37,215 bases of DNA from Flavobacteriaceae bacterium (lineage in GTDB: Bacteria; Bacteroidota; Bacteroidia; Flavobacteriales; Flavobacteriaceae). The notes beneath the pieces are model-generated. The model worked only from the letters and a program-made list of their open reading frames with translations, ran no database searches and was not told where the DNA came from. Location of the stretch: the NCBI GenBank assembly GCA_013002065.1, contig JABDKT010000050.1, forward strand, positions 1-37,215, in the 5' to 3' direction. The position numbers and the translations under genes were made by a program. This document shows positions 8,772 through 18,202 of this stretch, piece by piece (the stretch's first letter is position 1; each line of letters opens with the position of its first letter).

Positions 8772-9643
8772 TACTTACGATTCCGTTCTATATAGTTAAT
8801 CACTGTTTTTGCGATATCCACCCCAGTGGTGGTTTCAATCCCTTCTAATCCAGGCGTAGAATTTACCTCCAAAACCACCGGACCATTATGGGTCTGAAGA
8901 ATATCCACACCGCAAACACCAAGACGCAATGCTTTGGCTGCCCTTAATGCGATGTTTTCTTCTTGAAAGGTTAATTGTATAGCTTCTGAAGTACCTCCTC
9001 TGTGTAAATTCGATCTAAAATCACCTTGCTTGCTCTGTCTTTTCATAGCGGCAACAACTTTTCCATCCACAATAATCACCCTCAGATCAGATCCATTGGA
9101 TTCAGCGATGTATTCCTGCACTATAAATCGAACCTTTGCAGCTTTTAAGGTTTCCAACGTTGAGAGTGCAGATTGATACGTCTCTGCCAAAATCACTCCT
9201 TGTCCGTGAGTGCCTTGCAAAATTTTTATAATAATTGGTGGATCCCCAAACATGTCCAAAACCGATCCAATATCAAAGGCATTTCCCAAGATAGTTTTGG
9301 GTATAGGAATCTTAGCTTTAGCCAAAATCTGAAAACAGGTCCATTTATTTCTCGATTGCAAAATAGGTTCGGAACCAACCACACAAAAAACTCCCATCGA
9401 TTGAAAATGTCGAACTAATGAAGAACCAAAATAGGTATTGGAAGCTCCAATTCTTGGTATTACTGCGTGAAGATCATCGACAATTTCATCGCAAAAGTAA
9501 AGCTTAGGAGTGTTGTCTTCGATTACCAAAGTGCATTGGGTGGGATCGATTACCTCCATGTTATGATTTCTGGCTAGCCCAGCTTTGAGTAAACTTTGAG
9601 TGGAATACAAATTTTCCCCTCTAGATAAAATGGCGATGTTCAT
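8771..9643 (-). CDS. rimK: RimK-type ATP-grasp glutamate ligase
   Basis: ATP-grasp sequence with IPIPKT, LQGTHGQGVILAE, FIVQEYI, GVDILQTHNGPVVLEVNSTPGLEGIE. Confidence 0.93.
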   Translation of the reverse strand: MNIAILSRGENLYSTQSLLKAGLARNHNMEVIDPTQCTLVIEDNTPKLYFCDEIVDDLHAVIPRIGASNTYFGSSLVRHFQSMGVFCVVGSEPILQSRNKWTCFQILAKAKIPIPKTILGNAFDIGSVLDMFGDPPIIIKILQGTHGQGVILAETYQSALSTLETLKAAKVRFIVQEYIAESNGSDLRVIIVDGKVVAAMKRQSKQGDFRSNLHRGGTSEAIQLTFQEENIALRAAKALRLGVCGVDILQTHNGPVVLEVNSTPGLEGIETTTGVDIAKTVINYIERNRK

Positions 9644-9762
9644 GCACTTGGCTTAATTCATGCAATTTAATAAAAAGTTATTTGGAATAATTATGATTGA
9701 TAAGGCTAAAGATTGAGGCGAAAATTGACAAACTTCAACCCTAAAATGAATGAAACATCTTT

Positions 9763-9770
9763 TATATTTG
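9763..9770 (+). promoter_or_regulatory. Candidate -7 box TATATTTG for uvrC
   Basis: Exact TAnnTTTG match 4 nt before ATG 9775; no well-spaced -33 TTG found. Confidence 0.4.
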
Positions 9771-9774
9771 ATGT

Positions 9775-11562
9775 ATGGCCGAAGCTTCCCTTCAATTACA
9801 GGTTTCAACTTTACCCAATTCACCCGGAGTCTACCAATACTACGACAAGGATGGAAAGATTTTGTATGTGGGAAAGGCAAAAAATTTGAAGAAACGGGTT
9901 AGTTCATATTTCACAAAGCAACACGACAGCGGTAAAACGCGCATATTGGTTAAAAAGATTCGCGACATAAAACATATAGTCGTGGCCACCGAAACCGATG
10001 CCCTTCTCCTCGAAAATAATCTCATTAAAAAATATCAGCCTCGGTACAATGTTTTGCTGAAAGACGATAAATCTTATCCTTGGCTTTGTATCAAAAATGA
10101 ACGATTTCCAAGAGTTTTTACCACACGGAAATTAATTAAAGATGGCAGCGAATACTATGGCCCTTATACCAATATGCGTACAGTCCATACCTTGCTCGAA
10201 TTGATTCGGGGGCTTTATCAGCTTCGTAATTGTAATTATGATCTTTCCGAAGAAAAAATTAACGCCGGCAAGTACAAGGTATGTCTGGAATATCATTTGG
10301 GAAATTGTTTGGGTCCTTGTGAGGCGAAACAAACCGAAGAGGACTACAACCAGAATATAGAAGCTATTCGAAATATCATAAAAGGAAACTTCAAAGACTC
10401 CTTAAACCGATTTAAGCGCCAGATGAAGGAGTATGCCGGGAACTTGCAATTCGAAGACGCTCAACGGATTAAAGAGAAGATCGATATCTTGGAAAATTAT
10501 CAAGCGAAATCTACGATTGTCAACCCAAAGATTAACAATGTAGATGTGTTTTCTATTATGAGTGATGAAGGCTATGCCTACGTGAATTATTTACAGATTT
10601 CCTTCGGAAGTATTATTCGTTCTCATACCATGGAGATTAAAAAGAAACTGGACGAAACCGATGAGGAATTGTTAGAACTGGCGGTGCTGGAATTGCGAAA
10701 CAGATTTAGTTCTAATTCCAAACAGGTTTATGTTCCTTTCAGTATTAAAACGGAAGAAGGAGTAAAAGTTCATATTCCAAAGGCGGGAGATAAGAAGAAA
10801 ATTTTAGACCTGTCTTTGCGAAATGCGAAGTATTTCCGGATGGAGCGTTTCAAACAGGCAAAAATTGTGGATCCGGATAGGCACGAGAAACGAATTATGG
10901 CCCAAATGAAGAAAGACTTAAGACTTTCCGGAGAACCACGACACATTGAGTGCTTTGATAATAGTAATATTCAGGGAAGCCACCCGGTGGCCGCCTGTGT
11001 TGTTTTTAAAAATGGAAAACCGAGTAAAAAAGAATATCGTAAATTCAATATAAAAACTGTTGAGGGCCCCGATGACTATGCGTCCATGGAAGAAGTAGTG
11101 TATCGCCGATATAAAAGATTGCTGGAAGAGGAGCAACCCTTACCACAGCTTATCATCATAGATGGGGGGAAAGGTCAATTATCTTCATCTTTAAAAAGCT
11201 TGGAAAAATTAGGCCTGAGAGGAAAAATTGCTATTGTAGGGATTGCTAAAAGACTTGAAGAACTTTATTATCCCGATGATCCTATTCCGTTGTATTTGGA
11301 TAAAAAGTCGGAAACGCTTAAGATCATCCAACAATTAAGAAATGAAGCACATCGTTTTGGTATTACCTTTCACAGGGATAAAAGGTCCAAAGATGCTCTT
11401 AATACCGAATTGGAGAGTATTCCCGGGATAGGTGAAAAAACCGTGGTGGAACTTTTGAAACATTTTAAGAGTACGAAACGAATAAAAGAAGCCAAATTTG
11501 AAGACTTGGCAGATGTAATTGGAGAAAGTAGGGCAAAAAAGCTTGTCGCTCACTTTCAGTAA
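9775..11562 (+). CDS. uvrC: Excinuclease ABC subunit C
   Basis: GIY-YIG N-terminus (SPGVYQYYDKDGKILYVGKAKNLKKRV), ECFDNSNIQGSHPVAACVVF, IDGGKGQLSS, C-terminal HhH (IPGIGEKTVVELLKHF). Confidence 0.98.
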   Translation: MAEASLQLQVSTLPNSPGVYQYYDKDGKILYVGKAKNLKKRVSSYFTKQHDSGKTRILVKKIRDIKHIVVATETDALLLENNLIKKYQPRYNVLLKDDKSYPWLCIKNERFPRVFTTRKLIKDGSEYYGPYTNMRTVHTLLELIRGLYQLRNCNYDLSEEKINAGKYKVCLEYHLGNCLGPCEAKQTEEDYNQNIEAIRNIIKGNFKDSLNRFKRQMKEYAGNLQFEDAQRIKEKIDILENYQAKSTIVNPKINNVDVFSIMSDEGYAYVNYLQISFGSIIRSHTMEIKKKLDETDEELLELAVLELRNRFSSNSKQVYVPFSIKTEEGVKVHIPKAGDKKKILDLSLRNAKYFRMERFKQAKIVDPDRHEKRIMAQMKKDLRLSGEPRHIECFDNSNIQGSHPVAACVVFKNGKPSKKEYRKFNIKTVEGPDDYASMEEVVYRRYKRLLEEEQPLPQLIIIDGGKGQLSSSLKSLEKLGLRGKIAIVGIAKRLEELYYPDDPIPLYLDKKSETLKIIQQLRNEAHRFGITFHRDKRSKDALNTELESIPGIGEKTVVELLKHFKSTKRIKEAKFEDLADVIGESRAKKLVAHFQ

Positions 11563-11566
11563 GACT

Positions 11567-13807
11567 ATGAAAAAGATAATTTTCTATTTATTACTATTCA
11601 CGACAGGCGTGGTCCTTTCTCAGGAAACCGACAAGGACGATGTGAAAGTTGGATTGGTATTAAGTGGAGGAGGTGCAAAAGGCCTGGCACATATTGGCGC
11701 TTTAAAGATTATCGAAGAATCGGGAGTACGAGTCGATTATGTAGGAGGAACCAGTATGGGTGCCATTATTGGAGCCTTATATGCTTCGGGTTATTCGGCG
11801 AGACAATTGGATTCTATCTTTCAAATTCTGGATTTTGAAACTCTAATTAGAGACGATGTTCCCAGAGGAGCAAAAACTTTCTATGAAAAAGACGAAGCGG
11901 AAAAGTACGCACTTACGCTGCCATTCGATGATCTAAAAATTGGTTTTCCCTCAGGAATTTCCAAGGGTCAAAATGTCTATAACCTGCTGTCCAAACTTTT
12001 AATTCATGTAAAAGATGTAGATGATTTTAATGACTTACCCATCCCTTTCTTTTGTATTGCTACCAATATCGAAACTGGCAAAAAAGTGATTCTGAACAAG
12101 GGTTACTTACCCAGGGCAATTACTGCAAGCGGTGCTTTGCCGTCACTTTTTAGTCCGGTGGTGATTGGTGAGACTATCTATGTAGATGGAGGCGTGGTGA
12201 ATAATTATCCTGTCGATGAGATGAAAGAGATGGGTGCCGATGTCATAATTGGAGTCGATGTTCAAGATAGTCTAAGAACTAGAGAGAAGTTGAAGTCGGC
12301 CATAGACGTTATGGTACAAATAAATAATTACCGAACTATTAACGAAATGGTGGAGAAGCGGAAGAAAACGGACATTTATATAAATCCGAATATCGATGAT
12401 TTTAGCGTGGTTTCTTTTGCTGAAGGACGCCAAATTATTAAATCGGGAGAGATCGCAGCGACCGAAATGAAGAGTAAGTTGACCAATGTGGCATCACTTC
12501 AGAAGAAAAAAGAAAAAAAGAAAGTAGAATTTAATAATGCAAATTCTATTTACATCAAAGAAGTTGAAATAGAAGGTAACAAGAACTACACTCGATCTTA
12601 TGTGTTGGGAAAATTAAAGTTGCGTACTCCTTCAGAAATAAGTTATGAAGATTTCAATCAAGGGATCAACAATTTATCGGCGACGGGAAATTTCGATGAG
12701 ATTGACTATTTCTTTATCGAAGATCTCGATAACACAGGAGAGTTTACTATTAAATTCATACTTCAGGAAAGTTCCAATCGCACCTTGTTGAGGTTGGGAG
12801 TGCACTATGACGACCTGTATCGCTCGGCGGCGCTGGTAAATATTACCCGAAAACGACTTATCACTAATAACGATGTGAGTTCTCTTGACTTAATTGTAGG
12901 GGACAATTTAAGATACAATTTCGATTATTATATCGACAAAGGATTTTATTGGAGTGTGGGATTCAATTCTGCCTTTAATTCTTTCGACAAGGATGTTTCC
13001 ACCGATTTTATCGAAAATGAAAGTTCGATCAATAATATGCTTCAGCTTAATGAAATTAACCTAAAGTACGATGACCTTTCGAATCGCGCATTTGTTCAAA
13101 CGGTTTTCCGAAGAAGCTTTATGTTGCGGATGGGAGTTGAGCATAAATGGCTTCGATACCTCACAGAAACCATAGGTGTGGATGAAGACAATCTTCCGCG
13201 CACCATTTTCGACCGAACTAATTATTTTAGTGCTTATGGAGTGCTGAAATACGATACATTCGATAAAAAATATTTCCCCAAGCACGGTTTGTATTTTGAA
13301 GGCGACTTTCACTGGTATCTTTTTGCGAACGGGCTTAATGAGGATTTTAAAGTTTTTGCCATACCAAAGGCCAAAGCTGCTATTGCTTTTACTATTGCGC
13401 CAAATTTAACGGGAGTGTTTGGTTCGGAAGGCGGGTTTAAAATTGGAGATAGAGGAACCAAATCATTGGATTTCTTTTTGGGAGGCTATGGTTTTAGAGA
13501 TTTGAATAACCTTGTGCCCTTTTTCGGATATGAAAGTTTAAGCCTAAGAGGAGATACTTATTTGAAATCGGATTTCACGCTCGACTATGAAATATTCAAA
13601 AAGAATCACATTACCTTATCAGGAAATATTGCTAACGTAGGCGATCAACTTTTCGAAAGAGGAGAATGGATAGACGGAGTGGACTATACGGGATTCGCTT
13701 TGGGTTACGGATTAGAAACCATATTTGGCCCGGTGGAGCTGAAATATGCCTATTCTCCGGAAAGAAAAACCGATGAATGGTTTGTGAATATTGGCTTTAG
13801 GTTTTAA
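11567..13807 (+). CDS. Patatin-like phospholipase fused to a POTRA/BamA-like outer-membrane beta-barrel
   Basis: Signal peptide from ATG 11567 (MKKIIFYLLLFTTGVVLSQ); GGGAKG, GGTSMGA (GxSxG) and DGGVVNNYPV (DGG) patatin motifs; C-terminal barrel ending in FVNIGFRF. Confidence 0.92.
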   Translation: MKKIIFYLLLFTTGVVLSQETDKDDVKVGLVLSGGGAKGLAHIGALKIIEESGVRVDYVGGTSMGAIIGALYASGYSARQLDSIFQILDFETLIRDDVPRGAKTFYEKDEAEKYALTLPFDDLKIGFPSGISKGQNVYNLLSKLLIHVKDVDDFNDLPIPFFCIATNIETGKKVILNKGYLPRAITASGALPSLFSPVVIGETIYVDGGVVNNYPVDEMKEMGADVIIGVDVQDSLRTREKLKSAIDVMVQINNYRTINEMVEKRKKTDIYINPNIDDFSVVSFAEGRQIIKSGEIAATEMKSKLTNVASLQKKKEKKKVEFNNANSIYIKEVEIEGNKNYTRSYVLGKLKLRTPSEISYEDFNQGINNLSATGNFDEIDYFFIEDLDNTGEFTIKFILQESSNRTLLRLGVHYDDLYRSAALVNITRKRLITNNDVSSLDLIVGDNLRYNFDYYIDKGFYWSVGFNSAFNSFDKDVSTDFIENESSINNMLQLNEINLKYDDLSNRAFVQTVFRRSFMLRMGVEHKWLRYLTETIGVDEDNLPRTIFDRTNYFSAYGVLKYDTFDKKYFPKHGLYFEGDFHWYLFANGLNEDFKVFAIPKAKAAIAFTIAPNLTGVFGSEGGFKIGDRGTKSLDFFLGGYGFRDLNNLVPFFGYESLSLRGDTYLKSDFTLDYEIFKKNHITLSGNIANVGDQLFERGEWIDGVDYTGFALGYGLETIFGPVELKYAYSPERKTDEWFVNIGFRF

Positions 13808-13967
13808 GCTTTTCTTAAAATAATCGACCATTTTTTTACGATATTTGTAGTATGGCAATTAAAACGTGGAAATATTTATTACTTCATTTAAAGTTTCTCG
13901 TAAAAAGGAACCCGGAATAGTACATTTCTGTTTTGCTGAAAATAAGTACTAACAAAAAAATACTACA

Positions 13968-15128
13968 ATGCCATTTTATCACAAATTAGGAAAGATTCCT
14001 CCTAAGCGACATACACAATTCAGGAAACCTGATGGAACTTTATATTCTGAACAATTATTTGGTACTATCGGTTTCGATGGTATGTATAGTAATTTGTACC
14101 ACGAACAGAGACCTACCCAAGTAAAAGAGATTAAAGGACAGTACAGCGTAGCTCCAAAAGTTGCCAAGGCGAACAATATGCAATCCTATCGTTTTAGAGG
14201 TTTTCAGGTTCCTGCTGAAAATGACTATCTCAAAAGCCGTAAAGTTATATTGACTAATAGCGACTGCAATATCATTCTAGCCGCTCCAAAACAATCGCAG
14301 GAAGACTACTTTTATAAAAACACCGACTCGGACGAGTTAATTTTCATACACAAAGGAACCGGAAAATTGAGAACCCATATGGGGAATCTTGATTTTAAAT
14401 ACGGCGACTACCTACTCATACCAAGGGGTATGATTTATAAATTACAATTTGACGATGCAGAAAACAGATTATTCATTGTTGAATCTCGAAGGCCCATTTA
14501 TACTCCAAAACGATACCGTAATTGGTTTGGACAATTACTAGAACACTCCCCCTATTGTGAGAGAGACATAAGAAAGCCTCATGAGCTTGAAACCTACAAT
14601 GAAAGTGGTGAGTTTCTAATGAAGATTAAGAAGAATGATGAGATCATCGACATGGTATACGCTTCACATCCCTTCGACGTCGTTGGATACGATGGTTACA
14701 ATTTTCCTTACGCCTTTTCGATTCATGATTTTGAACCTATAACTGGACGAATTCATCAGCCGCCGCCGGTACATCAAACCTTTGAGACCGATGCATTTGT
14801 GGTTTGTAGTTTTGTGCCAAGACTATACGATTATCATCCGCTCAGCATCCCGGCTCCTTATAACCACAGCAATATTGACAGCGATGAGGTGTTGTATTAT
14901 GTAGACGGGGACTTCATGAGCCGAAACGACATCGATGCAGGACATATTTCCTTGCATCCTGCAGGGATCCCTCATGGACCACATCCGGGAGCCACCGAAA
15001 GGAGTATTGGTCAGACCAAAACAGACGAGCTAGCCGTGATGGTGGACACCTTTAAACCATTAATGGTAACCGAAGAAGCCTTAAAAATAGCAGATGATAG
15101 TTATTTTCAATCTTGGTTAGAAGAATGA
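13968..15128 (+). CDS. hmgA: Homogentisate 1,2-dioxygenase
   Basis: Cupin-type enzyme with HQPPPVHQTFET, DEVLYYVDGDFMSR, HPAGIPHGPHPGATE motifs; next to HPPD. Confidence 0.95.
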   Translation: MPFYHKLGKIPPKRHTQFRKPDGTLYSEQLFGTIGFDGMYSNLYHEQRPTQVKEIKGQYSVAPKVAKANNMQSYRFRGFQVPAENDYLKSRKVILTNSDCNIILAAPKQSQEDYFYKNTDSDELIFIHKGTGKLRTHMGNLDFKYGDYLLIPRGMIYKLQFDDAENRLFIVESRRPIYTPKRYRNWFGQLLEHSPYCERDIRKPHELETYNESGEFLMKIKKNDEIIDMVYASHPFDVVGYDGYNFPYAFSIHDFEPITGRIHQPPPVHQTFETDAFVVCSFVPRLYDYHPLSIPAPYNHSNIDSDEVLYYVDGDFMSRNDIDAGHISLHPAGIPHGPHPGATERSIGQTKTDELAVMVDTFKPLMVTEEALKIADDSYFQSWLEE

Positions 15129-15172
15129 AAAAAAGAATAGACATAACGCCTCATTTGAGAGCCATGTGGTAA
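15125..15172 (+). CDS. Candidate 15-aa microprotein or leader peptide MKKRIDITPHLRAMW
   Basis: ATG overlaps the hmgA TGA stop (ATGA); open for 15 codons ending TGG TAA. Coding status is unproven. Confidence 0.35.
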   Translation: MKKRIDITPHLRAMW

Positions 15173-15179
15173 TGGATAC

Positions 15180-15202
15180 ATTAATTTTCAGTAGAAATTA
15201 AT
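15180..15202. repeat. Perfect 8-bp inverted repeat ATTAATTT-N7-AAATTAAT between hmgA and hppD
   Basis: Read directly; 20 nt before the hppD ATG at 15222. Confidence 0.7.
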
Positions 15203-15221
15203 AATCCTAAAATGCAATACA

Positions 15222-16385
15222 ATGTCACGAGAAATAAAAAATTTAAAAGACCTTCAAAATACGGAATACGGACTGAAGAAGTTATTCGATGAAGCAGAAG
15301 ACTTCCTTCCACTACTTGGAACAGACTATGTAGAATTATACGTTGGAAATGCGAAACAGGCAGCTTATTATTACAAATCTGCCTTCGGATTTCAATCTGA
15401 AGCTTACGCCGGCCTCGAAACAGGAATAAAAGATCGTGTATCCTATGTCCTCAAACAGGACAAAATCCGATTGGTTCTAACATCACCCTTAAACAAAGGA
15501 GGTGAGATTAACAAGCATATTGAAGAACATGGAGATGCCGCAAAAGTTATCGCATTATGGGTAGATGACGCAACTTCTGCTTTTGAAGAAACCACAAAGC
15601 GAGGAGCCAAACCATTTATGGAGCCTACTCGCGAAGAAGATGAACATGGTCATGTAATAAAATCGGGAATTTATACCTACGGAGAAACAGTGCATATTTT
15701 TGTGGAACGCAAAAATTATAACGGGATTTTTCTACCCGGATTCGAGAGATGGGAGTCTCATTATAACCCTCCGGCGGTAGGTTTAAAATTTATCGATCAT
15801 ATTGTTGGAAATGTTGGCTGGAACGAAATGAATACCTGGTGTAAGTTTTATGCGGAGGTTATGGGCTTTGCTCAGATTATTTCCTTTGCAGATGATGATA
15901 TTTCTACAGAGTATACTGCCCTTATGAGTAAGGTAATGAGCAACGGGAATGGTCGAATCAAATTTCCGATAAATGAGCCGGCCGAAGCTGAAAAGAAATC
16001 ACAGATTGAAGAATACCTCGATTTTTATAATGGCGCTGGAGTGCAACATCTCGCCTTGGCGACAGATGATATTGTAGCGACCGTTTCAGCAATGAGAGAA
16101 AGAGGAGTAGAATTTTTATACGTCCCAGAAACTTATTATGATGATATTTTAGAGCGGGTAGGAGAGATTGATGAAGATGTTGAAGTACTTAAAAAACACG
16201 GTATTTTAATAGATCGAGATGAAGAAGGATATCTGTTACAACTTTTCACTCACAACGTATTAGATCGTCCTACGATGTTTATTGAGATCATTCAGCGTAA
16301 AGGAGCACAATCTTTTGGCGTTGGAAATTTTAAAGCGCTATTTGAAGCCATCGAAAGACAGCAAGCTAGAAGAGGCACACTATAA
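15222..16385 (+). CDS. hppD: 4-hydroxyphenylpyruvate dioxygenase
   Basis: Two VOC modules, IDHIVGNVGWNEM, GAGVQHLALATDDIV, EGYLLQLFT, C-terminal GNFKALFEAIERQQARRGTL. Confidence 0.97.
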   Translation: MSREIKNLKDLQNTEYGLKKLFDEAEDFLPLLGTDYVELYVGNAKQAAYYYKSAFGFQSEAYAGLETGIKDRVSYVLKQDKIRLVLTSPLNKGGEINKHIEEHGDAAKVIALWVDDATSAFEETTKRGAKPFMEPTREEDEHGHVIKSGIYTYGETVHIFVERKNYNGIFLPGFERWESHYNPPAVGLKFIDHIVGNVGWNEMNTWCKFYAEVMGFAQIISFADDDISTEYTALMSKVMSNGNGRIKFPINEPAEAEKKSQIEEYLDFYNGAGVQHLALATDDIVATVSAMRERGVEFLYVPETYYDDILERVGEIDEDVEVLKKHGILIDRDEEGYLLQLFTHNVLDRPTMFIEIIQRKGAQSFGVGNFKALFEAIERQQARRGTL

Positions 16386-16398
16386 ATGTAACACAAGT

Positions 16399-16432
16399 AA
16401 AACTCCATCGTCTAAAATGGTGGAGTTTTTTA
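16399..16432 (+). terminator. Intrinsic terminator after hppD
   Basis: AAACTCCA-loop-TGGAGTTTTTT. Confidence 0.75.
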
Positions 16433-16484
16433 ATTTTTGGAACAGAAGTTGCAAACGTATCGTAAAGACCCCAAAACTTAGGAT

Positions 16485-17255
16485 ATGAAACGACTATTTA
16501 CTTTAGTATTTATCTGCAGCAGTCTGTTCTCGTTTGCTCAAAATCGAGCCTATGGCGATGGTGAATGGTTTAAGTTTAGAGTGCATTACGGCTTTGTCAC
16601 GGCGGGCTACGCTACTTTGGAAGTAAATGAAAAAGTGCTGGATGGTAAAAAGGTTTACCATATTAATGGAAACGGTCGTACTACCGGACTCTCCAGAGCG
16701 TTTTTTAAGGTAGAGGATAATTATCAGTCTTACGTGGACAAAGACAAAGACATTCCTTACCGTTTTATTCGTAAAATTGACGAAGGCGGCCATACCAAAG
16801 ACATTCAGATAGATTTTTATCATAATATTGGAAAGGCACTTGTTAACAATAAGAAACACAAAACCAAGGATTGGGTAGATTTTCCGCAAGAAGCGCAGGA
16901 TATGGTCTCGGCGTTTTATTATCTTCGCAACCATGTGGACGTCACAACCATAAAGGAAGGTGAAACAATGGATCTGAATATGTTCTTCGACAAGGAGAAT
17001 TACGTATTCAGGCTAAAATTTTTAGGAAGGGAAATCATTCGAACTAAATTCGGAAAAATGGCTACTCTCAAATTTAGACCCTATGTACAAGCGGGAAGAG
17101 TTTTTAAAGAAAAGGAAAGTCTAACCGTTTGGGTAAGCGATGACGATAATAAAATGCCTTTACTTATTAAAGCAGATTTGGCCGTGGGCTCATTAAAAGC
17201 TTCACTTTCGGAATTCAAGGGATTGACCAACCCGTTTAATGTGATAGTAGATTAA
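16485..17255 (+). CDS. DUF3108-family exported protein
   Basis: Signal peptide MKRLFTLVFICSSLFSFAQ; GEWFKFRVHYGFVTAGYATLEV ... LTVWVSDDDNKMPLLIKADLAVGSLKASL, typical of the family. Confidence 0.82.
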   Translation: MKRLFTLVFICSSLFSFAQNRAYGDGEWFKFRVHYGFVTAGYATLEVNEKVLDGKKVYHINGNGRTTGLSRAFFKVEDNYQSYVDKDKDIPYRFIRKIDEGGHTKDIQIDFYHNIGKALVNNKKHKTKDWVDFPQEAQDMVSAFYYLRNHVDVTTIKEGETMDLNMFFDKENYVFRLKFLGREIIRTKFGKMATLKFRPYVQAGRVFKEKESLTVWVSDDDNKMPLLIKADLAVGSLKASLSEFKGLTNPFNVIVD

Positions 17256-17259
17256 ATAC

Positions 17260-18192
17260 ATGGAAATACAACCTGAAACCAAAAAACTCCTCGAACAACT
17301 CAAAGCAAAATACGACGCGATCGATCAGGATCTAGACACTCATTTGGAAGGATTACTATATGGCGAGCCTATCACTTATTGGGACTATATTCAAACGGAC
17401 GCTCTTTTAAACCTTCAGGTTCAGCGAACTACATTGCCCGATGAAATGGTATTTATTATGTACCATCAAATCAACGAATTACTCTTTAAGATGATCCTGT
17501 GGGAAATTCAGCAAGTTGCACATCATGAAAAATTAACGGCTCAGTTTTTTTCTGAAAGATTAATGCGGATAAGTAGGTACTTCGATATGCTAACCTCTTC
17601 CTTCACCATCATGGCCGAAGGAATGGAAGTGGAGCAATACTTGCAATTCCGAAATACCTTAACTCCGGCCAGCGGTTTCCAAAGTGCCCAGTACCGGAAA
17701 ATTGAATTTGCCTCTACCGATTTAATCAATTTAATCGACGCTCGTTTTAGAGATACCATCGATCGAAATACTACTTACGAGCATGCCTTGGAGCACCTTT
17801 ATTGGCAAGCAGCGGGTAAAAATTTCAAATCAGGCAAAAAAAGCTATTTGTTAAAAGCCTTTGAAGAAAAGTATAAAAATGAGTTCATTGCCTTTACAAA
17901 AGAATATAATACTATAAATTTGTACGCCAAGTTCAAAGGCCTGCCGGCTGAAGTTAAAGACGACCCTATGTTAAGAGACGCCATGCGTCATTACGATTAT
18001 ACGGTTAATGTTACCTGGGTTATGTCACATTATAACACGGCACGAAAGTATTTAAACCACGGCAAAGAGCCCGAAGAAGCTACCGGAGGAAGCGATTGGG
18101 CTAAATACATGCACCCGAAATATCAGCGACGTATCTTTTTCCCCGAGGTATGGACCGAGAAAGAACTAGAAGACTGGGGGAAAGATGTTTAA
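17260..18192 (+). CDS. Tryptophan 2,3-dioxygenase
   Basis: TYWDYIQTDALLNLQ, DEMVFIMYHQINELLFKMILWEI, TPASGFQSAQYRKIE, GGSDWAKYMHP motifs. Confidence 0.95.
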   Translation: MEIQPETKKLLEQLKAKYDAIDQDLDTHLEGLLYGEPITYWDYIQTDALLNLQVQRTTLPDEMVFIMYHQINELLFKMILWEIQQVAHHEKLTAQFFSERLMRISRYFDMLTSSFTIMAEGMEVEQYLQFRNTLTPASGFQSAQYRKIEFASTDLINLIDARFRDTIDRNTTYEHALEHLYWQAAGKNFKSGKKSYLLKAFEEKYKNEFIAFTKEYNTINLYAKFKGLPAEVKDDPMLRDAMRHYDYTVNVTWVMSHYNTARKYLNHGKEPEEATGGSDWAKYMHPKYQRRIFFPEVWTEKELEDWGKDV

Positions 18193-18202
18193 TGAATTAC
18201 GA

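Noticed and set aside
9653-9880. Minus-strand 75-aa ORF between rimK and uvrC
   Set aside because: Runs into the uvrC GIY-YIG coding sequence and has no recognisable domain
16282-16488. Plus-strand 68-aa ORF over the hppD end
   Set aside because: Out of frame with hppD and crosses its terminator hairpin
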